Below, piece by piece: positions 26,499 to 36,527 of a stretch of 49,206 nucleotides of DNA. How positions within the stretch are numbered: the stretch's first letter is position 1; each line of letters opens with the position of its first letter. Source of the DNA: CAZKUN01 sp964555935 (GTDB lineage Bacteria; Armatimonadota; Zipacnadia; Zipacnadales; VGFC01). Location of the stretch: positions 1 through 49,206 of the forward strand of contig CAZKUN010000041.1 of assembly GCA_964555935.1 (NCBI GenBank), read 5' to 3'. Made by a program: the position numbers and the translations under genes. The notes under the pieces are model-generated. The model did not search any database. It saw nothing but the letters and a program-made list of their open reading frames with translations, and was not told the origin of the DNA.

Positions 26499-27524
26499 TC
26501 ACCCAGACTGACGAGGAAAGGTGCGGGCGGTTGCGTTGGTCTGCACGAAAGGTTCCAGCGCGCGGAGACTCCCGCAAGCCTGCTCGGCAGCGGCCTTGCA
26601 GTTGCCTCGGCACGTTGAGACCACCCCACACTCGGCACACGCATCGGGATCGATTCGACAGAAACTCCGCGCCGCCTCTGACTTCACCAGTGCATTGAAT
26701 CGGGTCTCGAGAATGTTACCGAGAATCGTGGGGCTATGGTTGCACATTCGGACGTTCCCTATTGGGTCGAACGTATAGTATGCCCGATCGGTGCCTGCGG
26801 CGCAAAAGCCAAAACTAAGCCGCTCATAGCCAGAAACGTCGATTAGGCATGGCGGGATCGGCACTGAAACCGATATCGGAAGCCCGAACGCTTCGACCGC
26901 CAGGTCGGCGACTTTCAGGGCTTCTGAAACATGCTCCGGCGAGGGCAACAACTCATCAAGATGACTCAGTCCCGTGCCGCCCGGGTTCACCCGATTCAAC
27001 ATCACCGCATCGACGCTCAGCGCGAATGAAATCCGCAGCATGTCGTGCAGGTGATCCCAGTTGCGTTCTGTGATGACGAACACACTCACCGATCGTCCGC
27101 CGGCGGCCTTCACGCCCGCCAAGGCCTCGGTCACGCGGTCGAAAGACTCGCTCTGGGTGAGATAGTTGTGCGTCTCGCGGTCGCCACTCAGTAGCGGAAT
27201 CTCAAACAGCCCGACACCCGCGTCGATGAGTTCGCGGATCATCGCGTCCGTCAGCAATGACCCGTTTGTCAGCAGATTCACTCGCACGCCGTGGGATCGG
27301 ACGCGCTCGATGAGCTGCAGGATATCGGGCCGAAGCAGCGGCTCGCCGCCGGTGAAGCTAAACACCTTGCAGCGAGTCTGCCTGATGATCCGGTCGATCA
27401 GCTTCAGCGTGTCATCGGTGTCGAACTGGCCGTCGGGATACGGCTGGGGGGACTTCCAGACATTGTAGCAGTGGAGGCAGTTGTGGTTGCAGGCCTGAAT
27501 GGCCTCGAAGATGATGGAATCCAT
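26499..27524 (-). CDS. radical SAM/SPASM enzyme adjacent to TCY proteins
   Basis: Radical SAM enzyme with the core cluster motif CNHNCLHCY (C12, C16, C19), GGEP at about 59-62 and a TIM-barrel body to about residue 235. The tail has eight cysteines (241, 261, 289, 296, 299, 305, 309, 317), including CAECGVVSTCRGNC and the SPASM-like block GNVRMCNHSPTILGNILE, enough to bind auxiliary [4Fe-4S] clusters. SPASM enzymes modify peptides or proteins (sactipeptides, PqqE, anSME). It directly follows three TCY-protein genes, after 25 bases containing the palindrome GGGTGAATCACCC. No strong ribosome site is visible. A substrate among the three paralogues is inferred, not shown. Confidence 0.9.
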   Translation of the reverse strand: MDSIIFEAIQACNHNCLHCYNVWKSPQPYPDGQFDTDDTLKLIDRIIRQTRCKVFSFTGGEPLLRPDILQLIERVRSHGVRVNLLTNGSLLTDAMIRELIDAGVGLFEIPLLSGDRETHNYLTQSESFDRVTEALAGVKAAGGRSVSVFVITERNWDHLHDMLRISFALSVDAVMLNRVNPGGTGLSHLDELLPSPEHVSEALKVADLAVEAFGLPISVSVPIPPCLIDVSGYERLSFGFCAAGTDRAYYTFDPIGNVRMCNHSPTILGNILETRFNALVKSEAARSFCRIDPDACAECGVVSTCRGNCKAAAEQACGSLRALEPFVQTNATARTFPRQSG

Positions 27525-27549
27525 AGGTTAGGGTGATTCACCCGGGAGG

Positions 27550-28260
27550 CTAGTCGTCGGTGGCCTCCATCATGTAGCAGGTGGAGGCATAAGGGTCGTT
27601 TTCGTCGCCGATGTCATACGCGGTGTTGCTGAGCCATCCAGGATCGTCGACGGTCAGGTCTGCAAGGATCCTGCCGACCTCGCGGGCGGCCTCGCGGGGC
27701 TCGAGTTCGCCGGCCTCGTATTGCTTCTCCAGTTTCTCGACCTGTTCCCAGGCGTCTTGGTGGTCCACAAACAGCTCGCTCGCCTGCAGCACGGCTTCGA
27801 CTGCCTCGGCCATCGCTGCGGCGGCTTTCTCACCAGCTTCCTCCGTCAACGTGCCGTCCGCGACCATGCGATCCAGTTCGTCGATGCGTCGCTCCATGTT
27901 GTCCCACGCCGCCCGAGGCGGCGGAGGACCGACCATCTTGTAGCACGTAGTGAGCGACAGGGACGGGAGGCGTTGGCGCCCACGCACGTAGACATACCGA
28001 CCATCGAAGGCGTCCCGCAACTCCGGCGACGCGTAGACGGCATCCAGGGCGGCGTCCATGCGGTCCTCAAGTCGGTCGAAGCTCTTGATGCCCTTCGGGC
28101 TGCGGGCCCGCTCGTTAATCTCGCGCCACACGGCTCCCAATTCCGACCAGCCCGCGCGCTGCTTCCCGCACCCCGGCAGTAGCGACAGCCCCACCGCACC
28201 CATAATCGTCAACCGCGCAAAGGCGCGACGTGACAGCGACTCGCTTGCCCTGCTAGCCAT
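27550..28260 (-). CDS. TCY protein A: Tat/lipobox-type unknown protein
   Basis: Third of three homologous genes; the family is not recognised. The 236-residue product starts with a twin-arginine motif and hydrophobic stretch (SRRAFARLTIMGAVGLS) ending in a lipobox (LLPGC, C31), so it should be an exported lipoprotein. Motifs TTCYKMV (T105-Y107) and STCYMME (T227-Y229) are the two Cys-Tyr sites; the site just after the lipobox found in its sisters is absent. The region RIDELDRMVADGTLTEEAG and the end TVDDPGWLS are shared with them. The ATG at 28260 has GGAGGGG 6 bases upstream and overlaps the previous gene by 8 bases. Confidence 0.85.
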   Translation of the reverse strand: MASRASESLSRRAFARLTIMGAVGLSLLPGCGKQRAGWSELGAVWREINERARSPKGIKSFDRLEDRMDAALDAVYASPELRDAFDGRYVYVRGRQRLPSLSLTTCYKMVGPPPPRAAWDNMERRIDELDRMVADGTLTEEAGEKAAAAMAEAVEAVLQASELFVDHQDAWEQVEKLEKQYEAGELEPREAAREVGRILADLTVDDPGWLSNTAYDIGDENDPYASTCYMMEATDD

Positions 28261-29035
28261 CGCCGTCCCCTCCTTCGGCCGCGGGAAGCGAGGACACGTC
28301 ATAGCACATCATCAGGTTGTCATCATCCGGAGGGGTGGGAGTGGTCTTCCCGGCCTGGCTAAGCCAGCCAATGTCGTCGACGGTCAGGTCCGTTAGGATC
28401 CTGCCAACCTCGCGAATGGCCTCGGAGGGATCCAGTTCGCCGGCCTGGTACTTCTCATCGAGGTCGGTGAACGCATCCCGGTCAGGCCGAGGCTCTTCGT
28501 CGCGTAGCGCTGCGCCCTGCAGGGCTGCATCCACGGCATGCGCAATGGCCAGGGCGGCTTTGCCGGCCGCATCAGGGGTAAGGGTACCATCGTCGCTGAG
28601 CTGCCTGAGTTCGTCGACCTGACGCTCGATGCCCTCCTGAGGCGATGGCGTCTTGGTGCGGTAGCCTGTGGCTGAATACCTCTTGCGGCCAGCGTGGTCG
28701 AATTGCTCCTTGAAGACGATACGAAGCTCAGCGCTGGCATGGACCCCATCCAGCGCCGTCTGCATCGCGGCTTCAAGGGCTCCGTAGCCGCGCAGATCCG
28801 TGACCGTCCCCCGGGCATGGCGATGAATCTCCCGCCAGACACGCCCAAGCTCCGCCCATTTGGCCATGGTGGTGTCGGGCGGGTCGTCGGGGATGGGCTC
28901 CACGACGTCGTAGCACGTGGGCTGCGCGCCGCGCTTCTTCAGGCACCCCGGCAGAAATGAAAGCCCCACGGCGCCGAAGATCGTCAGCCGCGCGAAGGCG
29001 CGGCGCGATAGCGACGCCCGACTCTCGTTACTCAT
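28253..29035 (-). CDS. TCY protein B: Tat/lipobox-type unknown protein
   Basis: Second of the three paralogues, 260 residues. SRRAFARLTIFGAVGLS and the lipobox FLPGC (C31) match protein A closely. Cys-Tyr sites are PTCYDVV (T40-Y42, just after the lipid anchor) and LMMCYDV (C244-Y245, near the end). At the middle site the sequence is ATGYRT, where Cys has become Gly. It shares WAELGRVWREI, GTLTPDAAGKAA, EAIREVGRILTDLTVDD and GWLS with protein A. ATG with GGGGAGGA 5 bases upstream; 8-base overlaps with both neighbours. Function unknown. Confidence 0.85.
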   Translation of the reverse strand: MSNESRASLSRRAFARLTIFGAVGLSFLPGCLKKRGAQPTCYDVVEPIPDDPPDTTMAKWAELGRVWREIHRHARGTVTDLRGYGALEAAMQTALDGVHASAELRIVFKEQFDHAGRKRYSATGYRTKTPSPQEGIERQVDELRQLSDDGTLTPDAAGKAALAIAHAVDAALQGAALRDEEPRPDRDAFTDLDEKYQAGELDPSEAIREVGRILTDLTVDDIGWLSQAGKTTPTPPDDDNLMMCYDVSSLPAAEGGDGDG

Positions 29036-29735
29036 CCGCTTCCTCCCCGCGAGGCACCGGCCCAGCTAACCATTCGAGCTTGTCCACCGTCATTTCGACG
29101 ATTCGCTCGGATGCCGTGTTCGCTTCCTCTCCCGCCTGCATCTCACCATCGTCGTATGGGCGGGTCACCTCGGCCTGAGCGTCCCAATCCTGATCTCCCA
29201 CCTCATGCAGCCGCGCCATATACTCAACGTGGACACCAAGGGCACCCGCCGCCTTCCGACCGGCTTTCTCGGTGAGCGTCCCGTCCTCCACGAGTTTCTC
29301 GAGTTCGGCGACCTGCTCCTCAACCTTCTCACGCGCCACCGGGATGCCACCCATAACCATCTCGTAGCATGTCGCCATGTCATACTGAATACGGTTGATG
29401 TGCTCCCAACGCTCGGTGAAGACGGCCCGCAGTTCCGGCGTTGCGGTGACTACGTCTAATGCCGTATCCATGTAGTGACGGAGTTCGGTAAACGCCTCGA
29501 CCGTGAGACCATCCGCCTTGCCGCGCAAGTGCCTGCTCATCTCCCGCCAGATGCGGCCCAGACCGGGCCATCCCGCGAGAGCGGACGAAACCTTGGTCAG
29601 GTTGGCTTCGACGTAACAGGTCATCCGCGCGCGGGTGCACCCCGTCAGCCCGGTGAAGGATGCCCCAACGGCGCCCCACAGCGTCAGCCGCGCGAAGACG
29701 CGGCGGGAGATGGACCCGTGCTGATCGTCGGACAT
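29028..29735 (-). CDS. TCY protein C: Tat/lipobox-type unknown protein
   Basis: First of the three paralogues and first gene of the long minus-strand run; 235 residues. The twin-arginine signal is ISRRVFARLTLWGAVGAS and the lipobox is GLTGC (C33). Cys-Tyr sites are MTCYVEA (T39-Y41, just after the anchor) and ATCYEMV (T122-Y124, middle); the C-terminal site is absent. GRIWREM, VAELEKLVEDGTLTEKAG and TVDKLEWLA align with its sisters. The ATG at 29735 is chosen, with GAGG 8 bases upstream; a GTG three codons earlier is possible. Its stop overlaps the next start by 8 bases. It is more diverged than A and B are from each other. Confidence 0.85.
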   Translation of the reverse strand: MSDDQHGSISRRVFARLTLWGAVGASFTGLTGCTRARMTCYVEANLTKVSSALAGWPGLGRIWREMSRHLRGKADGLTVEAFTELRHYMDTALDVVTATPELRAVFTERWEHINRIQYDMATCYEMVMGGIPVAREKVEEQVAELEKLVEDGTLTEKAGRKAAGALGVHVEYMARLHEVGDQDWDAQAEVTRPYDDGEMQAGEEANTASERIVEMTVDKLEWLAGPVPRGEEADE

Positions 29736-29825
29736 GAGACTCACCTCATAGGCTCAGTCGTCCGCAGCCTTCGGTCCGTTGGAACAATTTACGCCGTCGC
29801 GCGCTCGGGTTCCTGCGCGAGAAGG

Positions 29826-29863
29826 CCCAGCCGCAATGTTTGGCCAACATTGTGTAGGCTGGG
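29826..29863. promoter_or_regulatory. long imperfect inverted repeat between divergent genes
   Basis: Arms CCCAGCC/GGCTGGG and CAATGTT/AACATTG are nested around the 5-base centre TGGCC, separated by small unpaired bases (G on one side, TGTA on the other). It lies between the TCY operon and the M1 peptidase gene. It could be a dimeric operator shared by both promoters or a hairpin in the plus-strand leader. No convincing -35/-10 pair was found around it. Confidence 0.5.
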
Positions 29864-29909
29864 AGCCACCGAATCCTACAGAGGCATGGCGGGGAGACCT
29901 GAAGCGCGA

Positions 29910-31958
29910 ATGACTGTCATCACGCTGGTAATGGTTGCTGTGGCTCTCGCGTGCATCTTCCTGGCGGTGCGCCAGATGTCCGCGCCGGCGGACACGCCCG
30001 GTCGCGGCGTCAAGATCGTGCTGCTGCTCGTCGCCACAGTCGTCGCGCTCGTGTTCGGCGGCGCTAACACGATCAAGCTCCACCGGAAGTCCCAAGCGAA
30101 GAAATACCTCGAGCACGGTCGCGAGTTGGTCCAGCAAGGCGAGATGGGCCCCGCCGAGGCCGAATTTCGTCGCGCGGATGAGCTTGATCCCGATAACGAG
30201 GAGATCGACAAAGAACTCGCTGACGTCGAAGAAGCCCAGCGTATCGCCAAGGAGCGACAGGGCCAAGGCCAGGGCCAGGTCTCAGACGCCGGTGGCGGCG
30301 GAGGATCAGGCGCTCCCGCGCCGCCTCAAGGCAGCCCATCATCCCCCCCCATCCGGCGCAATCACCCCCAGCGCGTTGAGAGCCAGATCACCATCGTCGA
30401 CTACGAACTCGACGCCGACCTCGACCTCGACAGAGCCAGTATCAAGGGCCGCGCGCGTCTGCTGATCCGCTCCAAAGAGAAGAAACTGAAGCGGTTCCAA
30501 ATCTCCCTCAGCCCCAAGTGCACAATCGACACCATCACCGTTGATGGGCAACCGGCCGAGGCCAAGCGCACCGACGACTGGATCGAGGTCACGCCCAAGG
30601 ACAACGTCACCGCCGAAAAGGACCACAAGCTGCTCGTGGTTTACGAGGGATTCGGCGACGAAACTCTCTTGAGGGCTGAAGGCAGCGACGAAGGCCAACG
30701 CCGCCCGACGGGGATGCTGCCTGGCGGAGACATCCTGAGCCGCGAGGGTTCGTACCTCAGGCCGGAATCACGCTGGTACCCCGCGATTGGTTTCCTGGAG
30801 TTTCGCAGCCCCGTGACGGTGAGGCTGACCGTCCCAGACGGGCAAGTCGCCGTGGGGCCCGGCCGTGAGGGCGACGTCACGGACGCTCCCAGTGGTGGGA
30901 AGACATACGAGTGGGTCTCGAACCGCATCGTCGGCGGGATCGCAGTGGCGACAGGCCAGTGGAAGCGCCTCGATGGCGAGGAGGCCGGCGTGCCTGTGAT
31001 GGTGCTCCTCTGGGAGAAGCACGCCGACCAGGCGCAGAAGGTCATGGCCGACACGAAGGCCGCCATGCGCTACCAGACCGAGCTATTCGGCAAGTTCCCT
31101 TACGAGAAGTACCTCGTCGCCGAGGTCCCCGTCTTCCCCGGCGGGTACAGTCCCGCATCGCTGACATTCATCGGCGAGAGCGTGTTCGAGGATCAGAAAC
31201 TCGTCGATCGCATCCTGCCGCACGAGGTGGCGCACCAGTGGTGGGGCAACCTCATGTTGCCCCAGGGCGCCGGCGCCGGCTGGCTGGCGGAGGGCTTCGC
31301 CGAATACGCGCACATTCTCTACCTCGGCCATGCCAACGGTGATGAGGCCTTCAGCCGAGCTATCTGGGACGCGAAGCAGCAATACCACCTGCTCCAAGCC
31401 AATCCGCCCGAGGAACCGATCGCCGAGACGGATCCCTTCGATCAGCAGGGGTCGTACATCGGAGTGGTGTACTCCAAGGGTGCCTGCGTGTTGCACATGC
31501 TGAGGCACGTCATGGGCGACGAGGCGTTCTTCGCGACGCTTGAGGAATTCGTTCAGCAGCACAAGTTCGGCGTGGCCATCATCTCGGAATTCCGGGATCT
31601 GGCCGAGGAACACCACGGTCAGCCCCTCGATTGGTTCTTCGACCAGTGGCTCGACCGCACGGGAATGATCGAGCTGTCGTACAACTGGGAGACCGCGCAA
31701 GCCGACGACGGTAGCTGGGAGACAACCGTCACGCTCGACCAGCTCACCGAGGAGCCGTACCGGATGCCGATCGACTTCCAACTCGTGACCCAGACCGGGA
31801 AGCCTGTCGGGACCGAGGAACTGAGCCAGAAGCACCACGTGTTCGTGTTCATTACGAACCGGCCGCCGCGTGACGTGAACATTGACCCAGATGACAAACT
31901 GCTGATGGCGGTGCCGAAGATCTACACGCCGCCGGAGCCAACGGAGAGTGCGAATTGA
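29910..31958 (+). CDS. membrane-anchored M1-type (gluzincin) peptidase
   Basis: Zinc peptidase of the M1 aminopeptidase superfamily. Two N-terminal membrane helices (TLVMVAVALACIFLAV, KIVLLLVATVVALVF) are followed by a TPR-like helical segment (about residues 65-110), a Gly/Pro-rich linker and the M1 beta-sandwich. The catalytic HEVAH is at 438-442, with the third ligand E461 in WLAEGFAEY, the spacing expected for M1. The upstream GxMEN exopeptidase motif is replaced by PGGYSPASL, as in several membrane-bound bacterial relatives, so aminopeptidase activity is not assured. The start is uncertain: an ATG at 29886 is also possible. Its stop overlaps the aminotransferase start. Confidence 0.85.
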   Translation: MTVITLVMVAVALACIFLAVRQMSAPADTPGRGVKIVLLLVATVVALVFGGANTIKLHRKSQAKKYLEHGRELVQQGEMGPAEAEFRRADELDPDNEEIDKELADVEEAQRIAKERQGQGQGQVSDAGGGGGSGAPAPPQGSPSSPPIRRNHPQRVESQITIVDYELDADLDLDRASIKGRARLLIRSKEKKLKRFQISLSPKCTIDTITVDGQPAEAKRTDDWIEVTPKDNVTAEKDHKLLVVYEGFGDETLLRAEGSDEGQRRPTGMLPGGDILSREGSYLRPESRWYPAIGFLEFRSPVTVRLTVPDGQVAVGPGREGDVTDAPSGGKTYEWVSNRIVGGIAVATGQWKRLDGEEAGVPVMVLLWEKHADQAQKVMADTKAAMRYQTELFGKFPYEKYLVAEVPVFPGGYSPASLTFIGESVFEDQKLVDRILPHEVAHQWWGNLMLPQGAGAGWLAEGFAEYAHILYLGHANGDEAFSRAIWDAKQQYHLLQANPPEEPIAETDPFDQQGSYIGVVYSKGACVLHMLRHVMGDEAFFATLEEFVQQHKFGVAIISEFRDLAEEHHGQPLDWFFDQWLDRTGMIELSYNWETAQADDGSWETTVTLDQLTEEPYRMPIDFQLVTQTGKPVGTEELSQKHHVFVFITNRPPRDVNIDPDDKLLMAVPKIYTPPEPTESAN

Positions 31959-33124
31959 GCACGCTAGCCGACAGAATGGACATCGTGACAGGTGAGGGCG
32001 CCTTCGAAGTCCTGGCCAGGGCCCGCGAACTCGAGCGCGAGGGCCGCAATATCGTCCACCTGGAGATCGGTCAGCCGGATTTCCCCACGCCCGAGTACAT
32101 CCAGGAGGCGGCGAAGGACGCCATGTCCGCCGGGCACACGGGCTACACGGCGTCCAACGGCATCCTCGAGTGCCGCGAGGCGCTCGCCGAGGAGGCCGGG
32201 GCCGCCCGTGGGGTCGAGGTCGGCCCAGACAGCATCGTCATCACCCCCGGCGCGAAGCCGATCATCTTCTTCGGCATGCTTGCGCTGATCGACCCCGGTG
32301 ACGAGGTGATCTACCCCGATCCCGGCTTCCCAATCTATGCCTCGTGCATCCGTCTGGCGGGCGGCGTGCCCGTCCCGGTGCCATTGCGCGAGGACCGCCA
32401 GTTTCGGCTAGACCCGGATGAACTGGCGTCGCTCGTGACGCCCAAGACGAAGATGGTGCTGATAAACTCCCCCCACAACCCGACCGGGAGCATGCTCTCG
32501 ACAGAGGACGTCGAGCAGATTTCCGATGTCTGCGATCGGCACGACCTATGGCTCATGAGTGACGAGCCCTATAAGCGCGTCGTCTATGAGGGCGAGTTCG
32601 CCAGCCCGCTGAGTGTGCCGGGGATGGCGGAGCGCACGCTCGTGGTCGATGGCCACAGCAAGGCCTACGCGATGACCGGTTGGCGGCTGGGCTTCGGGAT
32701 CGGCCCCACCGAGTTGATGGACGCGATCTCGCTGCTGCAAGTCAACTGCACCTCGTGCACGGCGGCATTCACCCAGATGGCCGGCGCGGCGGCCGTGTGC
32801 GGCCCTCAGAGCGATACGACGGCGATGGTTACCGAGTTCCATCGTCGGCGCGACGTGATCGTCGGCGGACTGAACGCACTGCCCGGCGTGTCGTGCGTGG
32901 TGCCGAAGGGCGCCTTCTACGCCTGGCCGAACGTCTCCCAAGTCGCCAACGGTGACGTGGGCTCGCTCGCGACCGCGCTTCTCGAAGACTCCGGCGTCGC
33001 CTGCCTGCCGGGCACGTCGTTCGGCGCGCAGGGCGCTGATTTCCTACGCTTCAGCTACGCGAACTCGACCGAGAACTTGCAGGAAGCTCTTCGCCGAATT
33101 GGCGATCACCTGAAGGGACAATAG
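31955..33124 (+). CDS. PLP-dependent aminotransferase, class I/II
   Basis: Fold-type I aminotransferase of the aspartate aminotransferase group. The internal-aldimine lysine is K236 in GHSKAYAMTGWRLGFG. NSPHNPTG and SDEPYKRVVY hold the ring-binding Asn and Asp/Tyr positions, and FLRFSYANS contains the carboxylate-binding arginine. At 389 residues the length is normal. The TTG start has GGAGAG about 7 bases upstream and overlaps the peptidase stop as TTGA, so the two are coupled. The amino donor cannot be read from the sequence; aspartate or aromatic substrates are most common. Confidence 0.92.
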   Translation: MSTLADRMDIVTGEGAFEVLARARELEREGRNIVHLEIGQPDFPTPEYIQEAAKDAMSAGHTGYTASNGILECREALAEEAGAARGVEVGPDSIVITPGAKPIIFFGMLALIDPGDEVIYPDPGFPIYASCIRLAGGVPVPVPLREDRQFRLDPDELASLVTPKTKMVLINSPHNPTGSMLSTEDVEQISDVCDRHDLWLMSDEPYKRVVYEGEFASPLSVPGMAERTLVVDGHSKAYAMTGWRLGFGIGPTELMDAISLLQVNCTSCTAAFTQMAGAAAVCGPQSDTTAMVTEFHRRRDVIVGGLNALPGVSCVVPKGAFYAWPNVSQVANGDVGSLATALLEDSGVACLPGTSFGAQGADFLRFSYANSTENLQEALRRIGDHLKGQ

Positions 33125-33246
33125 CCCGGCCCATCGAACTCCCCATTCCACTTGGTCGTGCCGCTAGGCTCGTGCGTGGAAATGGGGGTCGCGCCAGGTG
33201 CCAATGAAGTAACCAGATACGGTTTTGTCGATGTGCCCGATCAACT

Positions 33247-33276
33247 TTGATGCTTTTCCCCGGAACGGTCTATATT
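33247..33276 (+). promoter_or_regulatory. sigma70-like promoter for acs
   Basis: TTGATG and TATATT separated by 18 bases, about 55 bases before the acetyl-CoA synthetase start. It falls in a locally AT-rich patch of an otherwise GC-rich, 207-base intergenic region. Confidence 0.65.
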
Positions 33277-33331
33277 CTGCGTCGTCCGCTTAGAGCGGGC
33301 GCTATCTTACTTATGTGGGGAGCATTCCGAA

Positions 33332-35308
<1,977 letters not shown>

Positions 35309-35334
35309 CCGACAACTGACGCGAGGGACTACCA

Positions 35335-35365
35335 CCGGGCGGGAGGGCCAAGGCTCCCCGCCCGG
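35335..35365 (+). terminator. rho-independent terminator after acs
   Basis: A 9-base-pair GC stem (CCGGGCGGG/CCCGCCCGG) around a 13-base loop, followed by TTT, 27 bases after the acs stop. Confidence 0.75.
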
Positions 35366-35456
35366 TTTGGTGTTCCGGACCATGTCGCCGGAGGAAACCG
35401 AGGCCCCGCACCGAACGTATTGTCAGACATCACGCGCCACGCGTGGAGGCAATACC

Positions 35457-36527
35457 ATGTACACGTCACTCGAGATCACGGGTTTCCGGTGCTTCAAGCA
35501 CCTGGAAATCCCCAAGCTCGCCCGCATCAACCTCATCGGCGGGAAGAACAATACGGGGAAGACGGCGCTGCTAGAGGCGCTGGTGATAGGGGCCGCAAGC
35601 GTCTATGCGCCCGCCTCTCTGCTCGCGTTGTATGAGATGCGCGGCTTGCCGACCAAAGAGACGTTCCAGTTCTTCTCATTCAGGGACCTGTTCTCGTGGG
35701 CAGGCGACGAGTTGCGGGCCGAGATTGCTGCCGAGAGTGACAAGTCGTGCGAGTCCTTCGCGACCGTGCTCGAGGCGAGGCGTGTGAGCGAGTTCGAGGT
35801 ATCGGTTGGCGAAGGCGCTGACACCGGTGCCTCGGGAGGTCTGCCGCCCACGGCTGACATGTCCGGGCTTCTCGACCTCCGCATAGCCCACCAGAGGGAG
35901 GGCGGCGAGGAACTACACGCTCACGCCCGTTGGCAGGGGAGCAAGATGAACCTGTCCGCGGAGCAGACTGATCCGCCGGCCGGGACTCATATGGTGCCGG
36001 TCCGGGCGCTCGGGACGCCGCATGAGGAGGCGACACGCTACGGCCAGCTACAGGTCAAGAAACAGGAACGTCGCGTGGAAAGCGCTCTCCGGTGCATCGA
36101 GCCGCGCCTGGAGAAGCTGGAGTCGGTGATGCGAGGCAATGTCCCGGTCTTCTATGCCGACCTGGGGGAGCCGCCACTAGTGCCCATCAAGCTCCTTGGT
36201 GACGGGGTACACCGGATTCTGACAATCATGAATGCGCTCTGCAGCGTCTCGCACGGCCGAGTCCTCATCGACGAGATCGAGAACGGGCTTCATCACTCCG
36301 TGATGGCCGACGTCTGGCGCGCTATTGCCAAAGCCGCTGAGGACCTGGATGTGCAGGTCTTTGCGACGACGCACAGCGACGAATGCATCCACGCCGCGTA
36401 TGAGGCCGTGCCACCGGAAGACCTACTCTACCATCGCCTGGACCGCGTAGGCGACGATATCGATGTCGTCACGTACAAGCCGCCCGTTCTCGAAGCCGCA
36501 TTCGAGACTGACCTGGAAGTGCGCTGA
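35457..36527 (+). CDS. AAA ATPase (OLD/AAA_21-like), putative defence protein
   Basis: ATPase of the SMC/OLD-like AAA_21 group, 356 residues. The N-terminus ITGFRCFKHLEIPKLARINL is typical of this group. Walker A is GGKNNTGKT (residues 28-36), the signature-like region is VPIKLLGDGVHRIL, Walker B is VLIDEIENGLHH (D272, E273) and the H-loop is in FATTHSDE. The ATG has GGAGG 7 bases upstream. The stop shares one base with the next start, so it is translationally coupled to a DUF3226 Toprim-like protein. Such ATPase/nuclease pairs resemble OLD, Gabija and PARIS modules. A defence role is inferred. Confidence 0.88.
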   Translation: MYTSLEITGFRCFKHLEIPKLARINLIGGKNNTGKTALLEALVIGAASVYAPASLLALYEMRGLPTKETFQFFSFRDLFSWAGDELRAEIAAESDKSCESFATVLEARRVSEFEVSVGEGADTGASGGLPPTADMSGLLDLRIAHQREGGEELHAHARWQGSKMNLSAEQTDPPAGTHMVPVRALGTPHEEATRYGQLQVKKQERRVESALRCIEPRLEKLESVMRGNVPVFYADLGEPPLVPIKLLGDGVHRILTIMNALCSVSHGRVLIDEIENGLHHSVMADVWRAIAKAAEDLDVQVFATTHSDECIHAAYEAVPPEDLLYHRLDRVGDDIDVVTYKPPVLEAAFETDLEVR

